A stretch of DNA of 6,998 nt from NCBI GenBank assembly GCA_031254535.1, contig JAIRUG010000031.1, positions 1 to 6,998 on the forward strand, written 5' to 3'. Position 1 is the first letter of the stretch. Every line of letters begins with the position of its first letter. The DNA comes from Rickettsia sp. GTDB taxonomy: Bacteria; Pseudomonadota; Alphaproteobacteria; Rickettsiales; Rickettsiaceae. The translations under genes were made by a program, and so were the position numbers. The notes beneath the pieces are model-generated. The model saw nothing but the letters and a program-made list of their open reading frames with translations, searched no databases and had not been told where the DNA came from. Shown here piece after piece: positions 1-5,596 of this stretch.

Positions 1-50
1 GCGTTAACTAACTGATTTAGACTTACCATTGTCATTTGATTCGAAGACAT
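1..50 (-). CDS. 5' end of an unidentified gene, cut by the window edge
   Basis: An ATG at 50-48 opens a frame that stays open to the window edge, giving 16 codons (MSSNQMTMVSLNQLVN). A purine-rich GAGAG lies just upstream as a possible ribosome binding site, and a well-formed promoter sits at 81-108, so a real gene start is likely even though little protein is visible. The pattern MVSLNQLV is faintly like the opening of ParB/Spo0J-type domains, which begin with a short strand and an x-L-x-x-L-x motif, but sixteen residues cannot support a family call. Other in-frame ATGs at codons 6 and 8 could also be the start. Function unknown. Confidence 0.45.
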   Translation of the reverse strand, partial: MSSNQMTMVSLNQLVN

Positions 51-80
51 TCTACAACTCTCTATTTTTTCTTTTTTTTC

Positions 81-108
81 ATTATACCATACCTATCTCT
101 TCTTTCAA
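81..108 (-). promoter_or_regulatory. Sigma70-type promoter for the gene leaving the left edge
   Basis: On the minus strand there is TTGAAA (108-103), a 16-base spacer, and a perfect TATAAT (86-81). The predicted transcript would start near 74 and give a leader of about 25 bases containing a GAGAG before the ATG at 50. Hexamers and spacing are seen directly; promoter activity is inferred. In A+T-rich DNA a TATAAT alone is weak evidence, but the matched -35 and the correctly placed start codon raise the odds. Confidence 0.5.
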
Positions 109-156
109 CAGTCCCATAAGCTAACTGCTGCACATTTATCTCCTATGACGTTGTAG

Positions 157-248
157 CGTCATTGCGAGCGAACGTACGTGAGCGTGGCAATCCATGAAGC
201 TTATCATATGGATTGCTTCGTCGACCTTATGGTCTCCTCGCAATGACG
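157..248. repeat. Dispersed palindromic repeat, copy 1 (short-core type)
   Basis: A 92-base imperfect palindrome bounded by CGTCATTGCGAG (157-168) and CTCGCAATGACG (237-248). Inside are a central stem GCAATCCAT (187-195) / ATGGATTGC (208-216) and a right hairpin GACC-TTAT-GGTC (223-234). The left arm (168-183) is only imperfectly paired: GC and AC pairs around a tandem G-A mismatch. The core is nearly identical to copy 3 (4318-4410). It lies downstream of the minus-strand MFS gene and of the left-edge promoter, so it could shape mRNA ends, but no U-tract makes it a standard terminator. The rest of the gap (249-355) shows nothing recognisable. Confidence 0.9.
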
Positions 249-355
249 GAGTAATACTATTGGGTTAGTCTATAGTATATATTACTTTTATTAAGCCACT
301 AAGTAGTTTATAGATAATTTTACTATAAATGCTAGGAAAATCTTTAAAATAGTTA

Positions 356-1606
356 TCATGTTGTTGAACGATCCTTATAAAAATAAAGAGCTATTAAACT
401 TGAAATAGCACAAACAATTATGTAATAGATAGACGAAGTAATAGTTCCGGTTTTTTGTACAAGATACTCTATCACTAAAGGTGTTGTGCCACCAAAAATA
501 CTAGTTGCTATATTATAAGATAATGATAAAGCCGTATTTCTGATATTGGTTGGATAGAATTCAGCTTGCAGTGCAGGTTCAGGGCCAATATAACAGGCAG
601 CTAAAATTGATAATATAATTTGAGATGTAATTATAAAACAAAAGTCCCAGGTTTCAATTACCTGCATCAAAAATGGGGTAACTAAAATAATTACCAGTAA
701 ATTGATCACAAAAATTTTCTTACGACCAATTACATCAGACAAATAGCCAGAACATAAAGTAACAATTGCCATGATTATATAACAATAATTAGCTAAATTA
801 CTAACTTCATCATTGGTAAAACCATGATTTATCCTCAGAAATGACATTAGATAAATAGTTTGTAGATAAAATAGTACTGAGCCTGTAGAATTGATGAAGA
901 TTGATATTATCATATCAATCCAGTAGACAGAAACAACTTTTTTCAGAGGAGATTTTAAAATTCCACCATTTTCTTTTATATTTTGGAAACTAGGGGTTTC
1001 ACTTGTATATTTCTTTATGTAAAGTCCAGCAAATAAAACAAAAATTCCTAATAAAAATGGTATTCTCCACCCCCAATCATCAAATTGCTCTACTGATAAA
1101 AGGCTTTGTATGCACTGAGATATTCCTGAACCAAACAGTAAACCAATACAAATACTGGACATTGATACACTACCACTAAACCCACGGTACGCTACACCTG
1201 TATGTTCAATAACAAATGAAATTGAGCCAGTAAGTGCTCCGCCCATTGATAAGCCTTGCAACATTCGGACTAAAATCATCAATATAGTTGCGGTAATACC
1301 TATATTGTCGTAAGTTGGTAACATACCAATTAGTGCTGTTGGCAAGGACATACAGAATATAGAGGCACTTAAAGCAGTTCTTCTACCAAAACGATCTCCG
1401 AGCACCCCAAAAAACACCCCACCTATTGGTCTCATTAGATAACCGATAGCAAATGCCAAAAAAGCATGTAATAAAGACGAACTAGGGCTTGATCCAGGGA
1501 AGAATTTTGCACCTATTATCGGGGCAAAAAGACCAAATAGTGCGTAATCATACCATTCAAATGCATTTGCTATGCCGCTTACAAAAACCAACTTACGTTT
1601 ATTCAT
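356..1606 (-). CDS. MFS transporter, metabolite:H+ symporter (ProP-like) family
   Basis: A 416-residue inner membrane protein of usual MFS length with about 12 hydrophobic segments. Seen in the sequence: the loop 2-3 signature [10 protein letters not shown] at residues 67-76, its second-half counterpart [11 protein letters not shown] at 287-297, and [12 protein letters not shown] at about 176-187, which is typical of the metabolite:H+ symporter subfamily (ProP, KgtP, ShiA). Rickettsia genomes carry several such genes annotated proP, but true substrates are mostly unknown and cannot be read here; proline/betaine is only a label. The start ATG overlaps the sam stop as ATGA (1603-1606), so the two are co-transcribed and probably translationally coupled; no separate Shine-Dalgarno is seen. 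The gene appears complete, ending in a charged tail after the last segment. Confidence 0.9.
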   Translation of the reverse strand: MNKRKLVFVSGIANAFEWYDYALFGLFAPIIGAKFFPGSSPSSSLLHAFLAFAIGYLMRPIGGVFFGVLGDRFGRRTALSASIFCMSLPTALIGMLPTYDNIGITATILMILVRMLQGLSMGGALTGSISFVIEHTGVAYRGFSGSVSMSSICIGLLFGSGISQCIQSLLSVEQFDDWGWRIPFLLGIFVLFAGLYIKKYTSETPSFQNIKENGGILKSPLKKVVSVYWIDMIISIFINSTGSVLFYLQTIYLMSFLRINHGFTNDEVSNLANYCYIIMAIVTLCSGYLSDVIGRKKIFVINLLVIILVTPFLMQVIETWDFCFIITSQIILSILAACYIGPEPALQAEFYPTNIRNTALSLSYNIATSIFGGTTPLVIEYLVQKTGTITSSIYYIIVCAISSLIALYFYKDRSTT

Positions 1607-2490
1607 GTGATAATTTTATCATCTTGTGTCATATTTTCTTTCTCAGAATATATTATAAACAATGTTGCAGGGATTACTATCAGAGCCCCATACAAAGTGC
1701 TATTTTCAGGAATTTCATTAAAAACAATATATCCGGCTGATACTGAAATGATTAACTCTAAATATCTATAAGGAGCGATGGCAGTAGCATCAACTAAAGC
1801 AAAAGCCTTTAATAGAAAGAATAAAATTAAACTGCCTCCTGCTCCTAAAATAAATAGCAAAATAAATTCTGAAACATTAGGTGTTTTCCAATACATTGTT
1901 GATGGTGGTATTGATACTAAAGATGTTATTAGAGCAGAATAAAATAACATGCTAATCATTGACTCTTTTACTACAAATTTCTTATTGATAATATCTAACA
2001 TGGCAAAAGATATAGCAGCTAATACAAAAATCAATATTTGTGGATTAAAATCACTAGCATGTGGTTTCAGAGTAATAACAATTCCAATAAAGCCAAATAA
2101 AGTTGCCGCCCATCTTTGCCAAATAATATTCTCATTTAAGAAAAATACTGCTAAAACCAAGGTAAATAAAGGTATAGCCAAGCTAATAACTGTGGCAGTA
2201 GTAACTGGAGCAAGTTGTAAGCCATAAGTCCAAGATGTCATACCAAAAAATAATAAAACCCCTCTTGCGATATGGACAAAAGGACGATTAGTGGTTAGAG
2301 TTTGTTTCCCGTAATAAAAAATAAACGGTACAAGAATTAAAGCACTAAAGAGAAAGCGAAAAAAAGCTACCTCAAAACTATGTAGCATGAATCCAAGATA
2401 TTTTGCCGTTATATCATTAGTTACACTAGTTAGCATACTTAACATAAACCAACCAATACCAATAAAATAAGTGTTTAATTTATTATTCAT
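1603..2490 (-). CDS. sam: S-adenosylmethionine uptake transporter, DMT/EamA family
   Basis: A 295-residue drug/metabolite-transporter protein with about ten membrane segments in two EamA repeats (roughly residues 10-142 and 150-283). It closely resembles, from memory, the Rickettsia prowazekii Sam transporter (RP076), sharing stretches such as [11 protein letters not shown] (36-46), [12 protein letters not shown] (79-90), [12 protein letters not shown] (116-127), [13 protein letters not shown] (161-173) and [11 protein letters not shown] (239-249). In R. prowazekii this protein imports host S-adenosylmethionine, whose own synthesis gene (metK) is decayed in several rickettsiae. The start has AAGG (2499-2496) five bases upstream. 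It is the first gene of a two-gene unit with the MFS transporter, overlapping it by four bases. Intact, with no missing segment visible. Confidence 0.92.
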   Translation of the reverse strand: MNNKLNTYFIGIGWFMLSMLTSVTNDITAKYLGFMLHSFEVAFFRFLFSALILVPFIFYYGKQTLTTNRPFVHIARGVLLFFGMTSWTYGLQLAPVTTATVISLAIPLFTLVLAVFFLNENIIWQRWAATLFGFIGIVITLKPHASDFNPQILIFVLAAISFAMLDIINKKFVVKESMISMLFYSALITSLVSIPPSTMYWKTPNVSEFILLFILGAGGSLILFFLLKAFALVDATAIAPYRYLELIISVSAGYIVFNEIPENSTLYGALIVIPATLFIIYSEKENMTQDDKIIT

Positions 2491-2523
2491 ATAGACCTTA
2501 AATTTTTTAGGTTATTTGTTTTT

Positions 2524-2553
2524 TTATACTTAGTGTTTCTTATATTTAGTGTT
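2524..2553. promoter_or_regulatory. Direct repeat in the divergent sam/ompW promoter region
   Basis: TTATACTTAGTGTT (2524-2537) and TTATATTTAGTGTT (2540-2553) match at 13 of 14 positions with a 16-base period. They lie 34-63 bases upstream of the sam start, within the only region that can hold promoters for both divergent transcription units. On the minus strand each copy supplies a TATAA-like sequence, so this could be duplicated -10 elements or tandem binding sites for a regulator. The repeat is seen directly; any regulatory role is inference, and a chance or slippage origin in A+T-rich DNA is possible. Confidence 0.4.
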
Positions 2554-2599
2554 ATAGTATCATCATTGTTAGACAAGTTTTAAAAAATCTTATTATCAT

Positions 2600-2628
2600 T
2601 TGATTTCCAGATAAGAAGAATATATATA
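2600..2628 (+). promoter_or_regulatory. Candidate promoter of the OmpW-like gene
   Basis: TTGATT (2600-2605), a 17-base spacer and TATATA (2623-2628) lie about 40 bases before the ATG at 2668. A transcript from about 2635 would carry AGAGAAGG (2651-2658) nine bases before the start codon, the best ribosome binding site in the window and consistent with a highly expressed outer membrane protein. An alternative -10 is TATAGT at 2625-2630. Promoter function is inferred. Confidence 0.45.
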
Positions 2629-2667
2629 GTACAGCAATATATTTAAAGCAAGAGAAGGTTTATAGTT

Positions 2668-3381
2668 ATGATAAAAGTCGCAAAAAAATTGGGGATATTC
2701 CTGTTGGTAAGTTGTGCTAGTATTTCTAGCTTTGCTAATGATACAGGTAATAATGACTATGATGCTGATTATTATGAGAATGAAGGTAATCTTGTATTTA
2801 AGATGAGAGCAGTGGGTATAAAATCTAGTGCAAAACAAACAGCCTTTCCTAAGGCTACTGCCAAAAACCCAGTATCGATTGGTACCTTTGCCGAGAATGG
2901 TTATGGTTTTGATGCGTCCACATCAATATTCTTTGCTAGTAATGTTGCAGCAGAGTTATCTTTAGGTTTCGATGTATTACGTAACAAAAGTAGCAGTTTA
3001 AAGAATGTGGCTTATAATTATGACACTAATCCAGAAGCTGTTGGTAAAAGAAACTCTCTTTATATGATTCCATTGACTGTTACAGGGCAATACCATATAG
3101 CTCCTTTTGGTGCTATCAGACCTTATATTGGTGTTGGTTATCATGGAGCTTATTTTATCAATAAATCCAAAGGGTGCACAGTCAAAAATGGTTACGGTGC
3201 TGTGTTACAGGTCGGAGTCGATTTATATGCTAAGGATGATACATTGATTAACTTAGATGTAAAACAGTACTTTCTTAATACCGAGGTTAATTATAAAGCT
3301 CCTTTAGTAAAAAAGCCTGTCTCTTCTAAAGTAAAGTTTAATCCACTAATGATTGCAATAGGTGTTGGTTTTAGGTTTTAG
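2668..3381 (+). CDS. OmpW-like outer membrane beta-barrel protein
   Basis: A 237-residue secreted protein. Residues 1-23 form a signal peptide (basic N-terminus, hydrophobic core, SFA before the likely cut). LVSC at 13-16 also loosely fits a lipobox, but the barrel and the terminal phenylalanine (GVGFRF) favour an ordinary outer membrane protein handled by the BAM machinery. A short Asp/Asn/Tyr-rich segment follows the cut, then NLVFKMRAVGIKSS, like the first OmpW strand, and alternating strands. Around 130-165 there is LYMIPLTVTGQYHI followed by IRPYIGVGYHGAYF, closely matching the OmpW pattern of inner strand plus PY-x-G-x-G-Y. OmpW proteins form small eight-stranded barrels with a hydrophobic channel. 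It is transcribed alone, divergently from sam, and ends 45 bases before a palindromic repeat. Family call fairly sure; substrate unknown. Confidence 0.78.
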   Translation: MIKVAKKLGIFLLVSCASISSFANDTGNNDYDADYYENEGNLVFKMRAVGIKSSAKQTAFPKATAKNPVSIGTFAENGYGFDASTSIFFASNVAAELSLGFDVLRNKSSSLKNVAYNYDTNPEAVGKRNSLYMIPLTVTGQYHIAPFGAIRPYIGVGYHGAYFINKSKGCTVKNGYGAVLQVGVDLYAKDDTLINLDVKQYFLNTEVNYKAPLVKKPVSSKVKFNPLMIAIGVGFRF

Positions 3382-3426
3382 GTCAGATGTGTTAGGGTAG
3401 TTTAAAAGTTATGGAGAAACAACCAA

Positions 3427-3523
3427 CGTCATTGCGAGGAGCTACTTTTGTAGCGACGAAGCAATCCATTTCTAATCACTTTTCTGGGTTGCTTCGTCGA
3501 CCTACGGTCTTCCTCGCAATGAC
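3427..3523. repeat. Dispersed palindromic repeat, copy 2 (long-core type)
   Basis: A 97-base element running from CGTCATTGCGAG (3427-3438) to CTCGCAATGAC (3513-3523). The left arm is a perfect hairpin, GCTAC-TTTT-GTAGC (3441-3454), and the right arm is GACC-TAC-GGTC (3499-3509). The central stem pairs GAAGCAATCC with GGGTTGCTTC around a longer loop (ATTTCTAATCACTTTTCT) shared with copies 4 and 6. It sits between the OmpW-like gene and the trcR promoter, where it may cap the 3' end of the upstream mRNA. A 68-codon reading frame over it is an artefact of the repeat. Confidence 0.9.
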
Positions 3524-3555
3524 ATTTCGGATTAGCTGTGCTAGTAAGTCTATTG

Positions 3556-3584
3556 TTGACTTATCCGTTAGAAAAGACTATATT
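3556..3584 (+). promoter_or_regulatory. Promoter of trcR
   Basis: TTGACT (3556-3561), an exact 17-base spacer, and TATATT (3579-3584) make the best sigma70-type promoter in the window. Transcription would start near 3591, giving a leader of about 33 bases before the ATG at 3624. It lies 32 bases beyond repeat copy 2, so trcR is likely transcribed independently of the OmpW-like gene. Sequence elements are seen; activity is inferred. Confidence 0.6.
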
Positions 3585-3623
3585 TTTAGCAAATCACATA
3601 TCAATAATATATATTAGTTTACT

Positions 3624-4190
3624 ATGAGCTCACAACAGAAATTACCTATACTGCCTAGAGCAACTGCTATTTGGTTAATTGATAATACCGCCTTAACATT
3701 TAAGCAGATAGGTGATTTTTGTGGAATTCATGAGTTTGAAATTAAAGGCATTGCTGATGGTGAAGTATCCCACGGTATTAAGGGCTTAGACCCCATTGCT
3801 GGAGGACAGTTAACCAAAGAAGAAATAATACGTTGCACGCAAGATCCAACTAGTAGTTTAAGGATCTCTGTCAATGTTGCCTATGATTTGGTAAATACCA
3901 AGAAAAAACAACAATCTAGGTATACTCCTATTGCTAGGCGTCAAGATAAACCAGACGCGATATATTGGTTACTTAAAAATTGTCCAGAAATTTTAGATAT
4001 TCAAATTATAAAGTTAGTTGGTACTACCAAGTCTACCATAGAGGCTATCCGTGATCGTAGTCACTGGAACATGAAAAACATTCGCCCACGTGATCCAGTG
4101 TTGCTTGGAATTTGTACCCAAGTGGAATTAGACAATAATATTGAGCAAGCTAAACTTTTATCTCAACAAGAAAAAACCTCTAAAGAATAG
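3624..4190 (+). CDS. trcR: TrcR / DUF1013 family transcriptional regulator
   Basis: A 188-residue soluble protein matching the alphaproteobacterial DUF1013 family, named TrcR, a cell-cycle-associated transcriptional regulator. Diagnostic stretches are LPRATAIWLIDNTALTF (10-26), DFCGIHEFEIKGIADGEV (31-48) and IKGLDPIAGGQLTKEEI (52-68), almost family consensus. Two helix-turn-helix-like segments are visible, one around 24-43 (LTFKQIGDFCG...) and one around 122-143 (DIQIIKLVGTTKSTIEAI), followed by the conserved DRSHWNMKNIRPRDPV. The length fits the family, apart from a variable Lys/Gln/Glu-rich tail. No Shine-Dalgarno precedes the ATG, but the family N-terminus begins almost exactly here. It has its own promoter at 3556-3584 and no partner gene. 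The regulon cannot be inferred. Confidence 0.88.
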   Translation: MSSQQKLPILPRATAIWLIDNTALTFKQIGDFCGIHEFEIKGIADGEVSHGIKGLDPIAGGQLTKEEIIRCTQDPTSSLRISVNVAYDLVNTKKKQQSRYTPIARRQDKPDAIYWLLKNCPEILDIQIIKLVGTTKSTIEAIRDRSHWNMKNIRPRDPVLLGICTQVELDNNIEQAKLLSQQEKTSKE

Positions 4191-4240
4191 GACTAAGTTC
4201 TGTGAACAAAATTAATGAGATGTATGCTCCGCTTAAACGC

Positions 4241-4290
4241 TATTAGCGAGGAGGCATGAAGCAACAGCTGTGTCATTGCACATAGGCGTC
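4241..4290. repeat. Degraded trace of the palindromic repeat
   Basis: The segment TATTAGCGAGGAGGCATGAAGCAAC recalls the left half of the family (CATTGCGAGGAG ... GAAGCAATCC; copy 6 also begins CTATTAGCGAG). A stray GTCATTGCACA and GGCGTC follow at about 4272-4290. Too many changes have accumulated to define ends or arms. With copies 3 and 4 it fills the gap between trcR and trhO (4191-4533). Confidence 0.35.
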
Positions 4291-4317
4291 AACTTAAAAA
4301 AATAGTAGTCGAAAAGG

Positions 4318-4410
4318 CGTCATTGCGAGCCACCGTAGGTGGCGTGGCAATCCATGAAGCTTGTCATATGGATTGCTTCGTCGCTACTAAAGTAGCTCCT
4401 CGCAATGACG
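4318..4410. repeat. Dispersed palindromic repeat, copy 3 (short-core type)
   Basis: A 93-base complete element with perfect ends, CGTCATTGCGAG and CTCGCAATGACG. The left arm is CCACC-GTA-GGTGG (4330-4342) and the right arm is GCTAC-TAAA-GTAGC (4383-4396), both perfect hairpins with sequences unlike those of copy 1. The core (TGGCAATCCATGAAGCTTGT...) differs from copy 1 by about one base. It lies between convergent trcR (plus) and trhO (minus), 16 bases from copy 4. Confidence 0.92.
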
Positions 4411-4426
4411 TTTGGGTTACATGTAT

Positions 4427-4520
4427 GTCATTGTGAGGAGGTGCAAGACCTACGAAGCAATCCATTTCTAATCACTTTTCTGGATTGCTTTGTCGCTACT
4501 AAAGTAGTAGCTTCTCGTCG
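4427..4520. repeat. Dispersed palindromic repeat, copy 4 (long-core type, damaged end)
   Basis: It begins GTCATTGTGAG (one change from consensus), with left hairpin AGGT-GCAAG-ACCT (4439-4451) and the long-type core shared with copies 2 and 6. The right arm carries an extra TAG, but becomes GCTACTA-AAG-TAGTAGC (4495-4511), a perfect seven-base stem. The right terminus reads CTTCTCG then TCG, having lost CAATGA, so the outer stem is broken. The element ends only 13 bases from the trhO stop codon and could serve as its mRNA 3' stem-loop. Confidence 0.85.
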
Positions 4521-4533
4521 GGTTAGTTATATA

Positions 4534-5289
4534 TCAACCACCACGTTCCAACCAATGCCCTTCAGCTGGTGATAGATCACTTGCCACAGCTCTCCTATCA
4601 TCAAACACAAAACATTCTCCTTGCCATAGATTGTTACGATTATGGGTAACTTCTAAATATTGTAAAATACCACCTTTAAGATGGTATACATCATTAAAAC
4701 CAAGTTTCTTCAAATAAGCTGTTGACTTTTCGCATCTAATCCCACCAGTACAATACATTGCTATTTTCTTTCCAACAAGTAATTCTTTATTTTGTTCTAC
4801 CCATTTTGGAAATTGCTTAAACGTTTCTGTCTTTGGATCTATAGCCCCTTTAAAAGTACCTATACACACCTCATAATCATTCCTAGTATCTATTACTACC
4901 ACATTATCTCGGCTAATAAACTTATCCCAATTCTGTGGCTCAATATACTCCCCCTTAAGACAGGCAATATCAATATCCCCAACTGCCATAGCAATAATTT
5001 CTTTTTTAAGCTTTACTCTCAATTTTTGAAAAGGATGGATATCACAGTAATTTATTTTAATATTTACATCTTCCGCTAACGTAAGGCTGATAATTTCATC
5101 TACTAAAAAACTTACATCTTCTTTTGCACCAGAAATTGAACCATTAAACCCTTCAGGAGCTAAAAGAATAGTACCCCTGACCCCTCTTTTCTTGCCAAGA
5201 TATAAAATCTTTGGCAGCAAAACCTCAAGATTTTCTAGGTTAGTAAAACTATAAAAACTTAATACTGATATTTTAACATTATTATACAT
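4534..5289 (-). CDS. trhO: tRNA uridine(34) hydroxylase, rhodanese family
   Basis: A 251-residue cytoplasmic enzyme of the TrhO (YceA) family, which hydroxylates uridine 34 in tRNA anticodons to 5-hydroxyuridine using oxygen, the first step towards cmo5U/mo5U wobble bases. The N-terminal half (about 1-95) carries the family motif [16 protein letters not shown] (39-54). The rhodanese domain (about 115-215) holds [11 protein letters not shown] (130-140) and the active loop [12 protein letters not shown] (178-189) with catalytic Cys180. The tail has DDRRAV and [12 protein letters not shown], as in the family. Length is normal and no lesion is visible. The start ATG fits homologues ([11 protein letters not shown] follows), but no Shine-Dalgarno is seen. 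The gene stands alone, with palindromic repeats on both sides. Confidence 0.93.
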   Translation of the reverse strand: MYNNVKISVLSFYSFTNLENLEVLLPKILYLGKKRGVRGTILLAPEGFNGSISGAKEDVSFLVDEIISLTLAEDVNIKINYCDIHPFQKLRVKLKKEIIAMAVGDIDIACLKGEYIEPQNWDKFISRDNVVVIDTRNDYEVCIGTFKGAIDPKTETFKQFPKWVEQNKELLVGKKIAMYCTGGIRCEKSTAYLKKLGFNDVYHLKGGILQYLEVTHNRNNLWQGECFVFDDRRAVASDLSPAEGHWLERGG

Positions 5290-5296
5290 AGTAAAA

Positions 5297-5302
5297 ATTA
5301 TA
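5297..5302 (-). promoter_or_regulatory. Possible -10 element very close to the trhO start
   Basis: A perfect TATAAT on the minus strand ends seven bases before the trhO ATG. If used, transcription would begin at or next to the start codon, giving a leaderless message, which would agree with the absence of a Shine-Dalgarno. No convincing -35 lies at 16-18 bases, and the surroundings are A+T-rich, so chance is a real alternative. Confidence 0.25.
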
Positions 5303-5357
5303 TTTTAGAAATTTGAAAAGCATATTTATATCAACTAATTAATATAGCTAACCCGAA

Positions 5358-5396
5358 ATGGATTGCTTCGTCGGCTCACGCCTCCTCGCAATGACG
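5358..5396. repeat. Palindromic repeat, copy 5 (right half only)
   Basis: Only the right half is present: TGGATTGCTTCG from the central stem, a small hairpin GGC-TCAC-GCC (5373-5382), then CTCCTCGCAATGACG. The left half is missing, so the outer stem cannot form by itself. It could in principle pair with the left-half copy 7 (5530-5569), as the two flank copy 6. Confidence 0.75.
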
Positions 5397-5417
5397 TTGT
5401 AGGTAAATACTAAAACA

Positions 5418-5514
5418 CGTCTATTAGCGAGACCATGTAATGGTCGAAGCAATCCATTTTTAATCGCTTTTCTGGATTGCTTCGTCGCTACTAAAGTAGC
5501 TTCTCGCAATGACG
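5418..5514. repeat. Dispersed palindromic repeat, copy 6 (long-core type)
   Basis: A 97-base element with a mutated left end (CGTCTATTAGCGAG) and a perfect right end (CTCGCAATGACG). The left arm is GACCAT-GTA-ATGGTC (5431-5445), a perfect six-base stem, and the right arm is GCTAC-TAAA-GTAGC (5487-5500), as in copy 3. The core is the long type. It lies in the gap upstream of trhO and downstream of the htrA pseudogene, both on the minus strand. Confidence 0.9.
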
Positions 5515-5529
5515 TATATGCAACCCAGG

Positions 5530-5569
5530 CGTCATTGCGAGGAGTCGCTTTGCGACGACGAAGCAATCT
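5530..5569. repeat. Palindromic repeat, copy 7 (left half only)
   Basis: The left end CGTCATTGCGAG is followed by a perfect hairpin GTCGC-TTT-GCGAC (5544-5556) and the first strand of the central stem (GACGAAGCAATCT), and then stops. With copies 5 and 6 it fills almost the whole gap 5290-5596. A 72-codon minus-strand reading frame across these three copies is produced by the repeats and is not a gene. Confidence 0.78.
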
Positions 5570-5596
5570 AAAACCTAAATCGAGTTAGCTATAAGT

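Noticed and set aside
2710..2716. Lipoprotein signal in the OmpW-like protein (LVSC)
   Set aside because: Loose lipobox only; an SFA cleavage site seven residues later and the barrel C-terminus ending in Phe fit signal peptidase I processing better.
2596..2838. Minus-strand frame of 80 codons overlapping the ompW promoter and 5' end
   Set aside because: Antisense to a well-supported signal peptide and barrel start; low-complexity Ile/Tyr-rich product expected from A+T-rich DNA.
3411..3617. Plus-strand frame of 68 codons starting MEKQPTSLRGATFVATKQ
   Set aside because: It is almost entirely palindromic repeat copy 2 read through; such peptides (LRGATFVATKQS...) recur wherever the repeat is translated and indicate no protein function.
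4427..4520. Classical intrinsic terminator for trhO
   Set aside because: Stem-loops are present, but none is followed by a clear U-tract on the minus strand; a role at the mRNA 3' end remains possible but is not called.
4792..5079. Plus-strand frame of 95 codons inside trhO
   Set aside because: Antisense shadow of a conserved enzyme gene; no start signal or recognisable motif.
5348..5566. Minus-strand frame of 72 codons over the repeat cluster
   Set aside because: It spans copies 5, 6 and 7, with the same repeat-derived peptide (LREATLVATKQS), no ribosome binding site and no family resemblance.
157..5569. CRISPR array
   Set aside because: The repeats are palindromic, widely and irregularly spaced, about 92-97 bases long and separated by genes, without uniform spacers.
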